Source of the DNA: a virus
Length of the DNA stretch: 35,957 bases
Virus record (IMG/VR): IMGVR_UViG_3300009103_000087
Span: 1 to 35,957 of that record
Direction: 5' to 3' (one strand)
Shown here in pieces: positions 26,445 through 35,416 of the stretch. Both the position numbers and the translations under genes were made by a program. A model generated the notes under the pieces. That model was given only the letters and a program-made list of their open reading frames with translations, did no database searches and was not told where the DNA came from. Each line of letters opens with the position of its first letter. The first letter of the stretch is position 1.

Positions 26445-29400
26445 TTAATACCCAGTCTTATACCAGCCTGACACATCCCCTGTCCAGCCTATTCCGTCAT
26501 AGCTTTGAGAAGATACAAACGCATAGTCAATTCCTAAAGCATCATCGTAACGGCTCCATCCTCCTACCGACCCCCACTGAGCAGTTTTTAGGGCAGTAGT
26601 ATAATCGTTAGTGGTCACTACCCCAAAGAACGCCTCTTCTAAATAAGAGTCATCAATTAGTCGACCTAGGTGCACGTCAAAATATCTTCTATTTTTAATT
26701 AACCCGCCGTAACCTTGACCAAAGCCCGCAGGGTGATGGTTCCATACCCCGGGTATGTTTTCTACAATGTCTCCGGGATCAAGCCAAGTCTGTACTGTCC
26801 CTGTCGAAAAGATATCTGTCCCTTCTCTAGCAAACAGCATAGAGGTTTTAGAGGTCACTGAGCCTGCTGGCCAAGCAGTATACTTACCATTCCAAGCGTT
26901 CAAACCTAGAACTGTATACGATGCCAATCGGCCCGGTAAGTTGGGGGCGGGTAAATTATGTTCATCAAAATAGACTCTGAATCTTCTAAATCCATGTAGC
27001 GGTTTGGTGGCATCTATAGTGGGGTCGTCAGGAAGATAAACTTGTGCTCCTGTTTCATTATAGGAAGGGATGTTGTCGTCATCAATACCACCTGCGTAAC
27101 CTAGCACTCCTGAAACATACGCTGACCCAACATACGGCTCTCCTGAATAAATATCTCTATGCCAAAATTGGGGTACACCGACTCGTAAACCTGTAGCTGT
27201 ATGCGTGGCGCTTACCTGAACTGATTGTCCTCCCCAGTCTCCGTATTTAGCTGAACCAGCATCGTACTGTCCTTGGGTAAACCTGCATGAATAACTGTCA
27301 GAATAGTTAGGGTAATATCTAATCGGATTTTGATATTCGGTTTCATCTTGCCTGCACCCATAATCAAAAAAGCCATTATATCCGTAAAAATTTTCCACGT
27401 CTTTTTTCGATAAGATCCTTACGTTTTGAACCCCGTTCCCTTCCCAGATTCCGTTTACGTTTATCCTTATCCAAGCATGATAAGGGCTCATGCCTTTAGA
27501 GCTCGTAAATTTAGTGGGGTAAATTGGGCAGCCAGTAAAGCCTTGGTAAGGCGTCCTTGCCCCGCCACTAAACCAAGGGGCACTTCTCACGTATTTTGAT
27601 CCTAGAACTGGGGTTTCTCCATCTCTTAAGCCGTAAGCTAGGAAGTCTTCTTCGCTCAGTATATAATTAGAAGTCGACGGATTTCCGACTTGGACTGGGC
27701 TTCCCGTAGTATATAAGCCGGTGTTTGCGTGGGTCGCGCCTAAGGTATCATTGAATTGACTAATGTAAGGTCTAGCAAAACCAACCCAAAGGCCCTCGTT
27801 CCAACCTCCACCCCCTGCCGCTTTCCCAGAAACCGCATAATCAAAAGAGTCGAAAAGGCTCATCGCTACGTAATAAGCTTTATCGAAATTAAAATGATTA
27901 GGAGCGTCATAGGTGTTCGTAGCGCTACTGAAGCCTGCGCCCCAATCGGGTGAAACGATTATCGTATTATTCCTCCTTATAGTCCCGTCGCATGCACAAT
28001 CAGAATATATAGTGGGCTCTGTAAATGGTATTGAAATTATCTTATTTTCTGCCCTTGCGTCTGCGTCATTCGTAATGCCTAGCCTGCTGTATCTGGATAC
28101 TCCTAGTAAGGTGTCAGACCTATCGTTTGCTGGTATTCCGGTTAGTCCGCCTAAGGGGGAACTAGGGGCAGACGTGAAGTCTTCGTAAGCGCTAAACGGT
28201 GTCGCACTAAGATAAACGTAACCCCCTGCTATATCATCTAAGTCGTAACCCATTTGCCTAAAGTTTATATATATTTTCCCGTCGGAAGTAATCATTTGTT
28301 CTGTGCATAAGTCTTCATCTCCTTGGCATAAACCCGGCCTAGCTCCTTGGTTTATAGAATCTCTAGGAGTCATCCAAAAACCAGAGGGTCTTACGTTATT
28401 AACTTCCGCTATATCATAACCTGACTGAGGCGGATTAAATGCGTCTGTTGAGAACCCTCCATTTATTCTGTCTCTAGCAACCACAGCAATATCGTAATGG
28501 CGAAACGGTCCGTTAGGTAACGCATAGTTTTGTTCAAAAGGAAACTGGAACAAGTTCCGACTACCAGTGTAAGGGCCCCCTATAATATTACCTGTCAAAG
28601 CGTTACTACCCGGTAGGGGTTCCCTTATTGTCACAACGTACTCTAGCTCGATAGGCGGAGTTTGACCTAAAAAGCTAGCGTCCCAAGTAAAGGCTTGATC
28701 TTTACTCTTAGGTTTTATCACAGCTCCTTTGCTTATCGTATTGTTGTTAAAGTCGTCTGTCGTCAACCTTAACGAATGAACCGACACATCTCTTATCGGA
28801 TTGTGCCCTGCTACGCTTATAGCTGGGGATTGAGCATTCCCGTCAGAAGGAGCTCCCGCTCCGTTAAAAGCGTAAGCTAGAAAATAATGGCTAACGTTAG
28901 CCGCAGGTATATGAAAATTAGTAATTTTTGTATTTGAGGTTGCCGCATTGAGTGTCGCTATTTTGGTTTGAGGTCTAGGTATAGGAGGCACTGTATTTAC
29001 TATGAAGTCTCCGGTCTCTGGATCGGTAGATGTAGTATCCCAAGCCGCTCCCGTTTTTAAATAAATATTATAGTGAGAAGTTGAGCCTAGCTGAATAACT
29101 CCCCCCGCTCCAGTAGGCACATCAACCGCATAATCTATTTTTTTACTGTTTACGGTTAGGTCCCCCAAGGCTCCGGTGATTTTTAAAGGGGCCGGAGGGG
29201 CTGATGCAGAACCTACGACATTAGGGTCTCTTGGAGTAAACACAATTCCAGACTCAATAGCCGCAAATTTACCAGTGTAGTGTTTGCTGGCTGTAATTTC
29301 GTGCTGTAATCCGTCGGTTTCTTTAACATCTAGCACGTTATAGTACTCTGGCTCATATCGTCTATCATCAATACTCCATGAAACCCCCGTAGCTCTATCG

Positions 29401-31556
29401 TACCCAGCGGGTATCGTTCCAGTAGGGAAACCTATCACTGAACCAGATATGGGCCCGTTAACTCCTGTCCCTATAATTGTAGAAGAAAAAGTCCAATCGC
29501 TCAGAGCAGTGCTGAAAGGAGTTTTAGTTAACTGGCTTCTCCTCATTTGATCAGCATCAGAAGCTTTAAAGGTCCCATCATTTATTAAGCTATCGTCATA
29601 CCAATAAGTCGGAGTTGTTAAAGATAGATCATAAGTGTGATTACTCTCTATGTTCGCATACCTGTCAAGAATTACTCCTGTAGCACTTACATCTATGATT
29701 CTACCACCTTGTAAATTTATCCCCCTGTTCTTGTCTGAAATTTGAATTACGTCTCCGGGTCGCACTAATAGAGAATCTAGGCCTGCAGAGAAGTTAACGG
29801 TTTCTTGTTCGTAGTTATTCGTATGTAATATCCACCTGCCCAAGCGAATAGCTTGAGTCTTACTCGTGCAACCAAAAGCCGTAACCTCTGTCTCTCTGAT
29901 TCCGTATTTTCTTATCGCGTCTATGTCCTCAACATATTCTAAAGCGGGTTTAAAGAAATTTGTTTTATCTATATACCGAACTACCGCGACAGAAAATCTG
30001 GTTTTTTTTGCGCTAGAAGCGTAACTAAAATTCCCATCGGACACGTTCGAGTTCGTGAATTGAATTATAGGCTCTTTTTCTTTATCTTGGATAGGCTGTA
30101 CTCCACCCATTCCGTAATATACGATACCTCTAAATATACTTGCGAAATCTTGTAAAACTTTAAAAGCTTCTTCTCTAGAATTTATCAATACATTACAGGA
30201 GAATCTAGGCTCAACACCATCTTCTCCGTTATCAACCATTACGTCACAATATTGTGCTATTTTGTAAAGAGTCCACTTATCTATATTTATAGATTCTATA
30301 TATTTCCCTAAACCATATCTTTTATTTGTTACTAAGTCATAAAAAACCCAAGCGGGGTTGTCTGTCCAGTATTTTCCTAGCTCTCTAGCGGCCCCAACGT
30401 AGGTGTCATTTAGTTTACCAAATGGTCCAGTTATTTCTGTAGAAAAGGTCCCATTCCAATCATCTGGATTATAGTAACTTCTGGTAATCGGGTCGTAATT
30501 GCTTGGAATTTTAACCTTTAACAATCTCATATCAAAAGCTCTGTTGGGTATTTGGCTAAAAAATTCAGCATTAAATCTTGATGCTAATATTGCAGAGTTG
30601 GGATAAGATAAATTAGTTTGGAAAACTTCCGTTATGGAGTCTATGTAGCTTTCGTTTTGTACGAAAACATTTATAGAATCTAGGGTGAGTCTAGTTGCTT
30701 TAAACTCCCAACCTACTAGAAGATCTTTATTGACTTCTGCGTCTTCATAATTGGGAGTGGTTGATATTGTTAAAAGATAAGGGCTCGAAATTAAACCTTC
30801 AACGTCTGTTTTACCGTGAGCATTTTGCAGCCAAGCTCCTGCTGTTCCGTCTTTGTAGATCGCTCTATATTCAACATGGAACTCTATCCGAGTTCCAACT
30901 TGTTTATTTTGCTCGTCTTCAGTAAACTCTGAGCCTACTTTAGTATAAGAAAGCGCAGGAATTTTAATATTTATCTCAAGAGAGCTTATGTTTTTATTGT
31001 AAAGTCTAAAGTTTTTCGAATAACTTTTTCCGTCCACCTCTGGTCCGTAAAGTCTCTCGTTGATGACTTTAGTTTTAGTTGTCTTAGTTGCTTCTTCGGA
31101 ATTTAAAAAGGTATCACTTTTTTTAATTCCTTGGGGCTCTCCGTCTGAGATAGCCCATCTAAAGTCTTGAAAATTCCAATAGTTCTTATTGTCTTGTCCA
31201 GCGGAGACTACGGAGACTTCGTTCAAATATATAGATCTTAGGTGATTCTCTGGGAAGCCTCCGAAATCTATGAATTGTCCAGAAGCATAACCAGTTTCCC
31301 CTATATTACCAGAAAGTTCATATTCTCCGGAGACTAAACCCTCCACTTGTCCTTCGCAAAGTAAGTCTAAAGTGTTAACAATGGTCCTAGAGGTAGTAAG
31401 TACTGAGCCAGAAACGATACCAAAGCCACTGCCCGTGGTTTGGTCTGTGAATGGAATTCCCGATAAGGAAGCAAAAGCATACCCCGCTCCCCCTAAGTCG
31501 CCCAAGGCCGCTACCTCGCCGCCTGTAACTGTTTGATAATTACTTAAAACTGCCAT
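26445..31556 (-). CDS. J: Tip attachment / host specificity protein, lambda J-like
   Basis: A 1703-residue central tip protein that closes the tube and contacts the receptor. The N-terminal 650 residues match the J core: SRTIVNTLDLLCEGQVEGLV near residue 60, FGGFPENHLRSIYLNEVSV, and NPAWVFYDLVTNKRYGLGKY near residue 400. These are the usual landmarks, followed by a hub-like beta domain (VRPGDVIQISD). Residues about 780-1070 look like fibronectin-type-III modules (PPAPLKITG, NIYLKTG, HYDIAVVARD). The last ~600 residues are beta-rich, Gly/Tyr/Trp-rich and specific to this phage, as expected for a receptor-binding end. Lambda J is 1132 residues, so the distal part is much extended. The gene begins 3 bases after the I-like gene. 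It is followed by two small genes with no gap large enough for a promoter. Confidence 0.9.
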   Translation of the reverse strand: MAVLSNYQTVTGGEVAALGDLGGAGYAFASLSGIPFTDQTTGSGFGIVSGSVLTTSRTIVNTLDLLCEGQVEGLVSGEYELSGNIGETGYASGQFIDFGGFPENHLRSIYLNEVSVVSAGQDNKNYWNFQDFRWAISDGEPQGIKKSDTFLNSEEATKTTKTKVINERLYGPEVDGKSYSKNFRLYNKNISSLEINIKIPALSYTKVGSEFTEDEQNKQVGTRIEFHVEYRAIYKDGTAGAWLQNAHGKTDVEGLISSPYLLTISTTPNYEDAEVNKDLLVGWEFKATRLTLDSINVFVQNESYIDSITEVFQTNLSYPNSAILASRFNAEFFSQIPNRAFDMRLLKVKIPSNYDPITRSYYNPDDWNGTFSTEITGPFGKLNDTYVGAARELGKYWTDNPAWVFYDLVTNKRYGLGKYIESINIDKWTLYKIAQYCDVMVDNGEDGVEPRFSCNVLINSREEAFKVLQDFASIFRGIVYYGMGGVQPIQDKEKEPIIQFTNSNVSDGNFSYASSAKKTRFSVAVVRYIDKTNFFKPALEYVEDIDAIRKYGIRETEVTAFGCTSKTQAIRLGRWILHTNNYEQETVNFSAGLDSLLVRPGDVIQISDKNRGINLQGGRIIDVSATGVILDRYANIESNHTYDLSLTTPTYWYDDSLINDGTFKASDADQMRRSQLTKTPFSTALSDWTFSSTIIGTGVNGPISGSVIGFPTGTIPAGYDRATGVSWSIDDRRYEPEYYNVLDVKETDGLQHEITASKHYTGKFAAIESGIVFTPRDPNVVGSASAPPAPLKITGALGDLTVNSKKIDYAVDVPTGAGGVIQLGSTSHYNIYLKTGAAWDTTSTDPETGDFIVNTVPPIPRPQTKIATLNAATSNTKITNFHIPAANVSHYFLAYAFNGAGAPSDGNAQSPAISVAGHNPIRDVSVHSLRLTTDDFNNNTISKGAVIKPKSKDQAFTWDASFLGQTPPIELEYVVTIREPLPGSNALTGNIIGGPYTGSRNLFQFPFEQNYALPNGPFRHYDIAVVARDRINGGFSTDAFNPPQSGYDIAEVNNVRPSGFWMTPRDSINQGARPGLCQGDEDLCTEQMITSDGKIYINFRQMGYDLDDIAGGYVYLSATPFSAYEDFTSAPSSPLGGLTGIPANDRSDTLLGVSRYSRLGITNDADARAENKIISIPFTEPTIYSDCACDGTIRRNNTIIVSPDWGAGFSSATNTYDAPNHFNFDKAYYVAMSLFDSFDYAVSGKAAGGGGWNEGLWVGFARPYISQFNDTLGATHANTGLYTTGSPVQVGNPSTSNYILSEEDFLAYGLRDGETPVLGSKYVRSAPWFSGGARTPYQGFTGCPIYPTKFTSSKGMSPYHAWIRINVNGIWEGNGVQNVRILSKKDVENFYGYNGFFDYGCRQDETEYQNPIRYYPNYSDSYSCRFTQGQYDAGSAKYGDWGGQSVQVSATHTATGLRVGVPQFWHRDIYSGEPYVGSAYVSGVLGYAGGIDDDNIPSYNETGAQVYLPDDPTIDATKPLHGFRRFRVYFDEHNLPAPNLPGRLASYTVLGLNAWNGKYTAWPAGSVTSKTSMLFAREGTDIFSTGTVQTWLDPGDIVENIPGVWNHHPAGFGQGYGGLIKNRRYFDVHLGRLIDDSYLEEAFFGVVTTNDYTTALKTAQWGSVGGWSRYDDALGIDYAFVSSQSYDGIGWTGDVSGWYKTGY

Positions 31557-31559
31557 ATT

Positions 31560-32231
31560 CTATATCACCCTACCCGCTTCATCAATACGTTTTCTTTCTA
31601 CTTCATAGTGAGACATTATAACTTGACTACCAACAGTTAGTCGACCATACCCTATTGGAACTGGTCCGCCCTCATTGATAATATTAACTGGCCCGTTAAA
31701 TAAATAGGAATTAGCTAAAGCTTGTGGGTCTGAGCTAGGGTTAGTTATTTGCCTATCCTCTGGGGGATCAGGAGGCTCTGACAGGGCGTTTGCCAACCCC
31801 GCAAAGAACAAGTTCGCTCCGATTATTTTCATCGTATTGTTTCCTCCGCTCAGCCCAATTAAGGCTGCGCCCCCTAGCATCCCACCCAATCCTCCGCCAA
31901 AGTCTAAAGCACCAGCAACGCTATCGAACAAACCCATGGCTCCTTCTACGACAGGTGCAACATCGATAGTCTTTAGGTTTTTGTACTTTATATTTAATGG
32001 GCTAGTCTCCTCGTTCCCGTTGTCCGTAAGGGTATTGTTGTTAACCCTTATCGAGAACTTGACCCCTTTTCTCGCTAGAGAATTTATGATAACTCTAAAT
32101 TTAGAATTAGTCATGGTGTTTATAGCGTGAAGAGCTTCTTGAACGCTAGACACCGAGAGCTCCCAAGTTTTTCTACCGAGTTTCTTGCCTACAACACCAT
32201 GAATGTTGATTTTTACTAAATTTTTATTCAT
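31560..32231 (-). CDS. I: Tail assembly protein, lambda I-like
   Basis: A 223-residue protein, the same length as lambda I. The N-terminus is a ubiquitin-like beta-grasp (VKINIHGVVGKKLGRKTWEL, then VQEALHAIN). A Gly-rich hydrophobic stretch lies at about residues 108-150 (GGGLGGMLGGAALIGLSGG). The C-terminus is NGPVNIINEGGPVPIGYGRL, the family's typical end. It acts in tail-tip initiation with L, K and J. Its ATG overlaps the stop of the JAMM gene by 8 bases, and it ends 3 bases before the J-like gene. Confidence 0.88.
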   Translation of the reverse strand: MNKNLVKINIHGVVGKKLGRKTWELSVSSVQEALHAINTMTNSKFRVIINSLARKGVKFSIRVNNNTLTDNGNEETSPLNIKYKNLKTIDVAPVVEGAMGLFDSVAGALDFGGGLGGMLGGAALIGLSGGNNTMKIIGANLFFAGLANALSEPPDPPEDRQITNPSSDPQALANSYLFNGPVNIINEGGPVPIGYGRLTVGSQVIMSHYEVERKRIDEAGRVI

Positions 32232-32571
32232 CGTTTTCTGGCTCTAAGATTTCAAATTTCTCTGTAACGGTATTATATAAAATACTAACGATTTCTAAAT
32301 CATCGCAAACCCCCTTATCTATGTCAGAGAAGGATTGGCCTTCGATAGTGTGCGAATGATATACCGCTAAGATGTCTCCTTCCACTAAGGCGTCTAAATA
32401 TTCGTCTACAGATATTTTAAAAAAGTTTTTTTTGTCTTTCGCTATATTTTTACACTCGATCGTCCTTAGGGCTCCCTCTTCCGACTCTATTAAAAAGCCG
32501 CAGCATTCCTCCGGAAGGTTTTCGTCTGCGTGTCTTTTAATTCTGCTTTTTATTTTACTACTTAATTGCAT
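32224..32571 (-). CDS. JAMM/MPN metallopeptidase, lambda K N-terminal domain only
   Basis: A 115-residue protein. The JAMM zinc site is complete: E21/E22 in PEECCGF, H72-S-H74, seven residues, then S82-D-I-D85 (HxH-x7-SxxD). Lambda K has this domain followed by an NlpC/P60 cell-wall hydrolase domain. Here the protein stops after the JAMM domain and no NlpC/P60 Cys-His pair is found in the cassette. The role in tip maturation is inferred from lambda; substrate unknown. The gene starts one base after the L-like stop (TAAAATG) and overlaps the I-like gene, so the four tip genes are translationally coupled. Confidence 0.87.
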   Translation of the reverse strand: MQLSSKIKSRIKRHADENLPEECCGFLIESEEGALRTIECKNIAKDKKNFFKISVDEYLDALVEGDILAVYHSHTIEGQSFSDIDKGVCDDLEIVSILYNTVTEKFEILEPENDE

Positions 32572-32572
32572 T

Positions 32573-33721
32573 TTAGTTGATGCTCGTTCTTGTATTAGTG
32601 CCCGGAAACCCTCCGAAAGGTAAGAATTCGTTGGTGGGGTTACTGTCTGTGCAACCCGCTCCAGAGCAAGTGTGAGCTTTTCCGTTTAACCCCCATCTTA
32701 ACTTACAGCCTTCTAAGGTCTTAGAGCATTGGTCAGGTTCCCAATAAATTCCATGAGGGGGGCATACTCCTGAAAAGTAACCGGTCTTCGCTACAAAATA
32801 ATATTTAACATCATTCCTTTCTAGGAAAACTACATCCCCTGTTGTGTATCTAGCTCCCGTTATATAATCTCCAGAAAATTGATTTTGTCCTGTAATTCGA
32901 CCAAGCCCTTCTCCCGAGTAGAGAGGGAGGCCGTTAGATCCGGTTACTGTTCCTGATATCATTTCATTATTAGCGTTTGCTACAGGCGCAGCAAAGTCAG
33001 GTAAATGACCTGTCGCTCCGAAAATTTCTTTTTGATCGTCCCCACTTGTTGGGCCTTGGAATAACTCTTTAAATTCATAGCAACAGCCCTCCCCTCTGTA
33101 TTGAAATGGGCACTTAGTTGCATATATGACTCTAGCTGGTAGTCGTAGGTTGTCTAAATCTATCACCGAAGAAAGCTCAAATTGTACGTTATATTTATCT
33201 TCATTAGCCTTCCTCTCTATAAAATAAACGTCTCGAGGGAACTCGGCATCAGAGTCCGCTTCAGTGCCTACTCCCTCTATTGTATCTCCGCCTTGGTCTA
33301 AATCTAAGAATTTCGCAAAAGTCCTTACTCTAGTTACCTTAGCTCCCACTAAATTTTCATAACTTATAAAAACGCTTTTCAAAAGAGAGAACGCGGAGTT
33401 CTCTTCCATCCCTTTTACGGCAGTTATGGTTAACGTGGGAGTAGGTAGCGTTCCTGTAGAATTCATTTCAAAACCGTTTGTAGTTATAGGGAACGAATAG
33501 TAATCATTTCCTTGAAATTTTATTGTCATCCCTTTTAGGTTGTTCATGTTATGAAACCTAAATGGAAAAGTTGGAGGGTTCACGCCAGAAACCCTTAAGC
33601 TCAATAGCTCGCCTATCTCGGTTGCGTCAATTTCATAAAGAGTTATTAAGGCTGAGGGGTCCAGCTTCACAACTTCTGTTGCAATACTTTTTAACGAAGT
33701 CTCTGCCCCTGTTTTATTCAT
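32573..33721 (-). CDS. L: Minor tail protein, lambda L-like, with inserted domain
   Basis: A 382-residue protein (lambda L is 232). The iron-sulphur-binding cysteine set is conserved in spacing: C204 and C213 (9 apart, in KCPFQYRGEGC), then C332 and C339 (7 apart, in QCSKTLEGC), followed by KLRWG and LPFGGFPG. In lambda L the two pairs are 23 residues apart; here they are 119 apart, so about 96 residues are inserted. The insert ends in YTTGDVVFLERNDVKYYFV...PPHGIYWEPD, which has the Y..GD.V...Y...W layout of carbohydrate-binding modules of the CBM5/12 type. The N-terminal ~200 residues follow the family fold. L forms the distal tip ring, bound by M and the J-like hub. Confidence 0.88.
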   Translation of the reverse strand: MNKTGAETSLKSIATEVVKLDPSALITLYEIDATEIGELLSLRVSGVNPPTFPFRFHNMNNLKGMTIKFQGNDYYSFPITTNGFEMNSTGTLPTPTLTITAVKGMEENSAFSLLKSVFISYENLVGAKVTRVRTFAKFLDLDQGGDTIEGVGTEADSDAEFPRDVYFIERKANEDKYNVQFELSSVIDLDNLRLPARVIYATKCPFQYRGEGCCYEFKELFQGPTSGDDQKEIFGATGHLPDFAAPVANANNEMISGTVTGSNGLPLYSGEGLGRITGQNQFSGDYITGARYTTGDVVFLERNDVKYYFVAKTGYFSGVCPPHGIYWEPDQCSKTLEGCKLRWGLNGKAHTCSGAGCTDSNPTNEFLPFGGFPGTNTRTSIN

Positions 33722-33727
33722 AATGTT

Positions 33728-34273
33728 TTAAGGTACCTCGTTAAAGTTCGCGGAGACACTCATTACTCCTTGAGCTACGATTGAGCTAGAGAATTCTCTA
33801 CATATGAATTTTTTTCTAGTATTGTAAGGAGAAGGAGGGGTGAAGAAAAAGAAATCTTTACCGAATCTAGACTCTAAAAAATGGATGATTGCTGTTGCCT
33901 CTTTCATTTTTCTCCCGTCAAAGCTTAAGCTTATATTTACTAACGTATTATTTATTCCGTCTTTCATTCTTTGCTCATACCCGTCCCCAAAAGATATGGC
34001 TTTTACTTTCGGAGCATGTTGTACTGAAAAATTATAAGACGGTGTCCAGATAAAATGAGGAGATGTAACGTTCCCTGCGCTAGCGTGTTCTGAGGTCGGG
34101 GCTGTTATCATACCGCCCCAATAAGCCGCAGCGCCCCCCGTTGTCGCTGGGGTTTGTTGACAATTGCTACAATCTTGAAGAGCGTACCAATAAAGTCCAC
34201 CACTCTTTACTATATCATCTTTTTTATAGCTGGAGCTAGCCGAGTAGTCATCTATGTCGTAAATGGAAGCCAT
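33728..34273 (-). CDS. M: Minor tail protein, lambda M-like, with N-terminal glycan-binding-like module
   Basis: A 181-residue protein. Residues about 72-181 match the phage minor tail M family: PKVKAISFGDGYEQRMKDGI, then FLESRFGKDFFFFTPP and a C-terminal CREF...VSANFNEVP. Lambda M has only this part (about 109 residues). The extra 65 N-terminal residues (YSASSSYKKDDIVKSGGLYW ... PATTGG ... YWGG) have the layout of a CBM5/12 chitin-binding-type module. It is the first gene of the minus-strand cassette, with AAAGGA just before the ATG and a control region upstream. It joins the tube to the tip ring. Confidence 0.87.
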   Translation of the reverse strand: MASIYDIDDYSASSSYKKDDIVKSGGLYWYALQDCSNCQQTPATTGGAAAYWGGMITAPTSEHASAGNVTSPHFIWTPSYNFSVQHAPKVKAISFGDGYEQRMKDGINNTLVNISLSFDGRKMKEATAIIHFLESRFGKDFFFFTPPSPYNTRKKFICREFSSSIVAQGVMSVSANFNEVP

Positions 34274-34390
34274 TTTCCTTTAACCTTGTACCTGTCTATT
34301 ATTTACACTCAGCGGTTATAAACCGTGTAATAATTATAGGGATTATACTCTTTTTTTTAAAAAAATAAAAAAAAGACAAGAGGAAAAAGG
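34274..34390. promoter_or_regulatory. Divergent control region between tip cassette and second tube-like gene
   Basis: The 117 bases hold paired outward elements: GTGTAAA on the minus strand (34308-34302) and GTGTAA on the plus strand (34325-34330). Between them is the 13-base palindrome CGGTTATAAACCG (34313-34325). On the plus side TAATTATAGGGATTATACTC, an A/T tract and AAGAGGAAAAAGG lead to the ATG at 34391. On the minus side GACAGGTACAAGGTTAAAGGA leads to the ATG at 34273. It is the only non-coding stretch over 100 bases in the window and must launch both directions. The palindrome could be an operator. Confidence 0.6.
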
Positions 34391-35416
34391 ATGCCGTTTT
34401 ATACCGCAAATAATACTAATTTAAGAATAAACGGAACTGGATACTACGTTTCAAACGCTTCTATCGATAGCAATGCATCGTTGAGTCCTGTATATAAAAT
34501 TGGATCGATAGCTTCAGAAGAGTATGTTTCCGAGGGGCCGGTCCAAGGGGGGCTAAATATGAGCTATTATTTAACTGGCGCAGACCCTATAAAGCAATTA
34601 ATCAACGAAGACTCTCCCGTATCAGGTAATTTCTGCGGTCTGTATTTTAACTCTGGATACCTAAACTCTTACTCTTTAAATTTTGAGCCAAATCAACCTC
34701 TTCGAGTGTCTGCAGATTTTCTTTTTTTTGGTAAAATGTCAGGAAGTTTTTCTCCCGAGGGGGCATCTTTGCCAGACGTAGCGATATTAAATTCTTCAGA
34801 TTTCGAATTTAACGAAACCGGGGTAGTCAACGACAATCAAATACTCAGTTTAAGCTATCAATATAATAACACCCTGCAATCATATTATTCTATACAAGAG
34901 GTTGGAGAAGGTCTCGCTCCTATAAATGTAAAAAGCACCGCGAAAAGCGTTTCCTTAGAAGTTGGAACTAATGATTATGATATCAATGTTCCTTCCACGG
35001 GTTTGTTGTGTCAGGGGAGGATTGTGTTAAAAGATAGCTCCAATGTAGAAAAAGAAAGTTATAACATCAGCGGTGTAATGCGTAGTGAGGGTATGTCTGT
35101 CGATCCCTCTACGACCTTAGGAAAAAGCTTAAGCGTTATGCAAGCTAATTTAGCTATCCCACCAAGTATAGACGGAGTGTCCCCAATAAGTGGACCAACG
35201 GGGACGAGCGTGACTCTAAGTGGTTCTAATTTCCAAGACGTGGAGGCCGTCTTCTTCCAAGGACAAGAGCTATCTCACTCCTCCCCCGTGGGGACAACCG
35301 GTATAGCAGTTACCATCCCAAAAAATATGCCGGGAGGATCAGTTTTAGCTGCGCCTTTTGAAATAAAGACAAGAGGAGGTTCTTCAATATCGACAGGAGT
35401 ATTTACCGTTTCTTAG
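34391..35416 (+). CDS. Second tail-tube-like protein with C-terminal IPT/TIG Ig-like domain
   Basis: A 341-residue beta-rich protein. Residues about 1-245 share motif order with the major tail protein at 7101: a short N-terminal strand, a YxIGxxxxE turn, GLNMSYYLTG, then LNSYSLNFEPNQPLRVSADF, comparable to QSYSLSFDLAREPL there. Residues about 255-341 are an IPT/TIG-type Ig-like fold (PSIDGVSPISGPTGTSVTLS and a GSNF turn). Phage tube proteins such as lambda V also end in an Ig-like domain. It could be a second tube subunit, a tip-proximal ring or a decoration protein. The start is clear (AAGAGGAAAAAGG before ATG). Its end overlaps the convergent gene by 14 bases. Confidence 0.55.
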   Translation: MPFYTANNTNLRINGTGYYVSNASIDSNASLSPVYKIGSIASEEYVSEGPVQGGLNMSYYLTGADPIKQLINEDSPVSGNFCGLYFNSGYLNSYSLNFEPNQPLRVSADFLFFGKMSGSFSPEGASLPDVAILNSSDFEFNETGVVNDNQILSLSYQYNNTLQSYYSIQEVGEGLAPINVKSTAKSVSLEVGTNDYDINVPSTGLLCQGRIVLKDSSNVEKESYNISGVMRSEGMSVDPSTTLGKSLSVMQANLAIPPSIDGVSPISGPTGTSVTLSGSNFQDVEAVFFQGQELSHSSPVGTTGIAVTIPKNMPGGSVLAAPFEIKTRGGSSISTGVFTVS

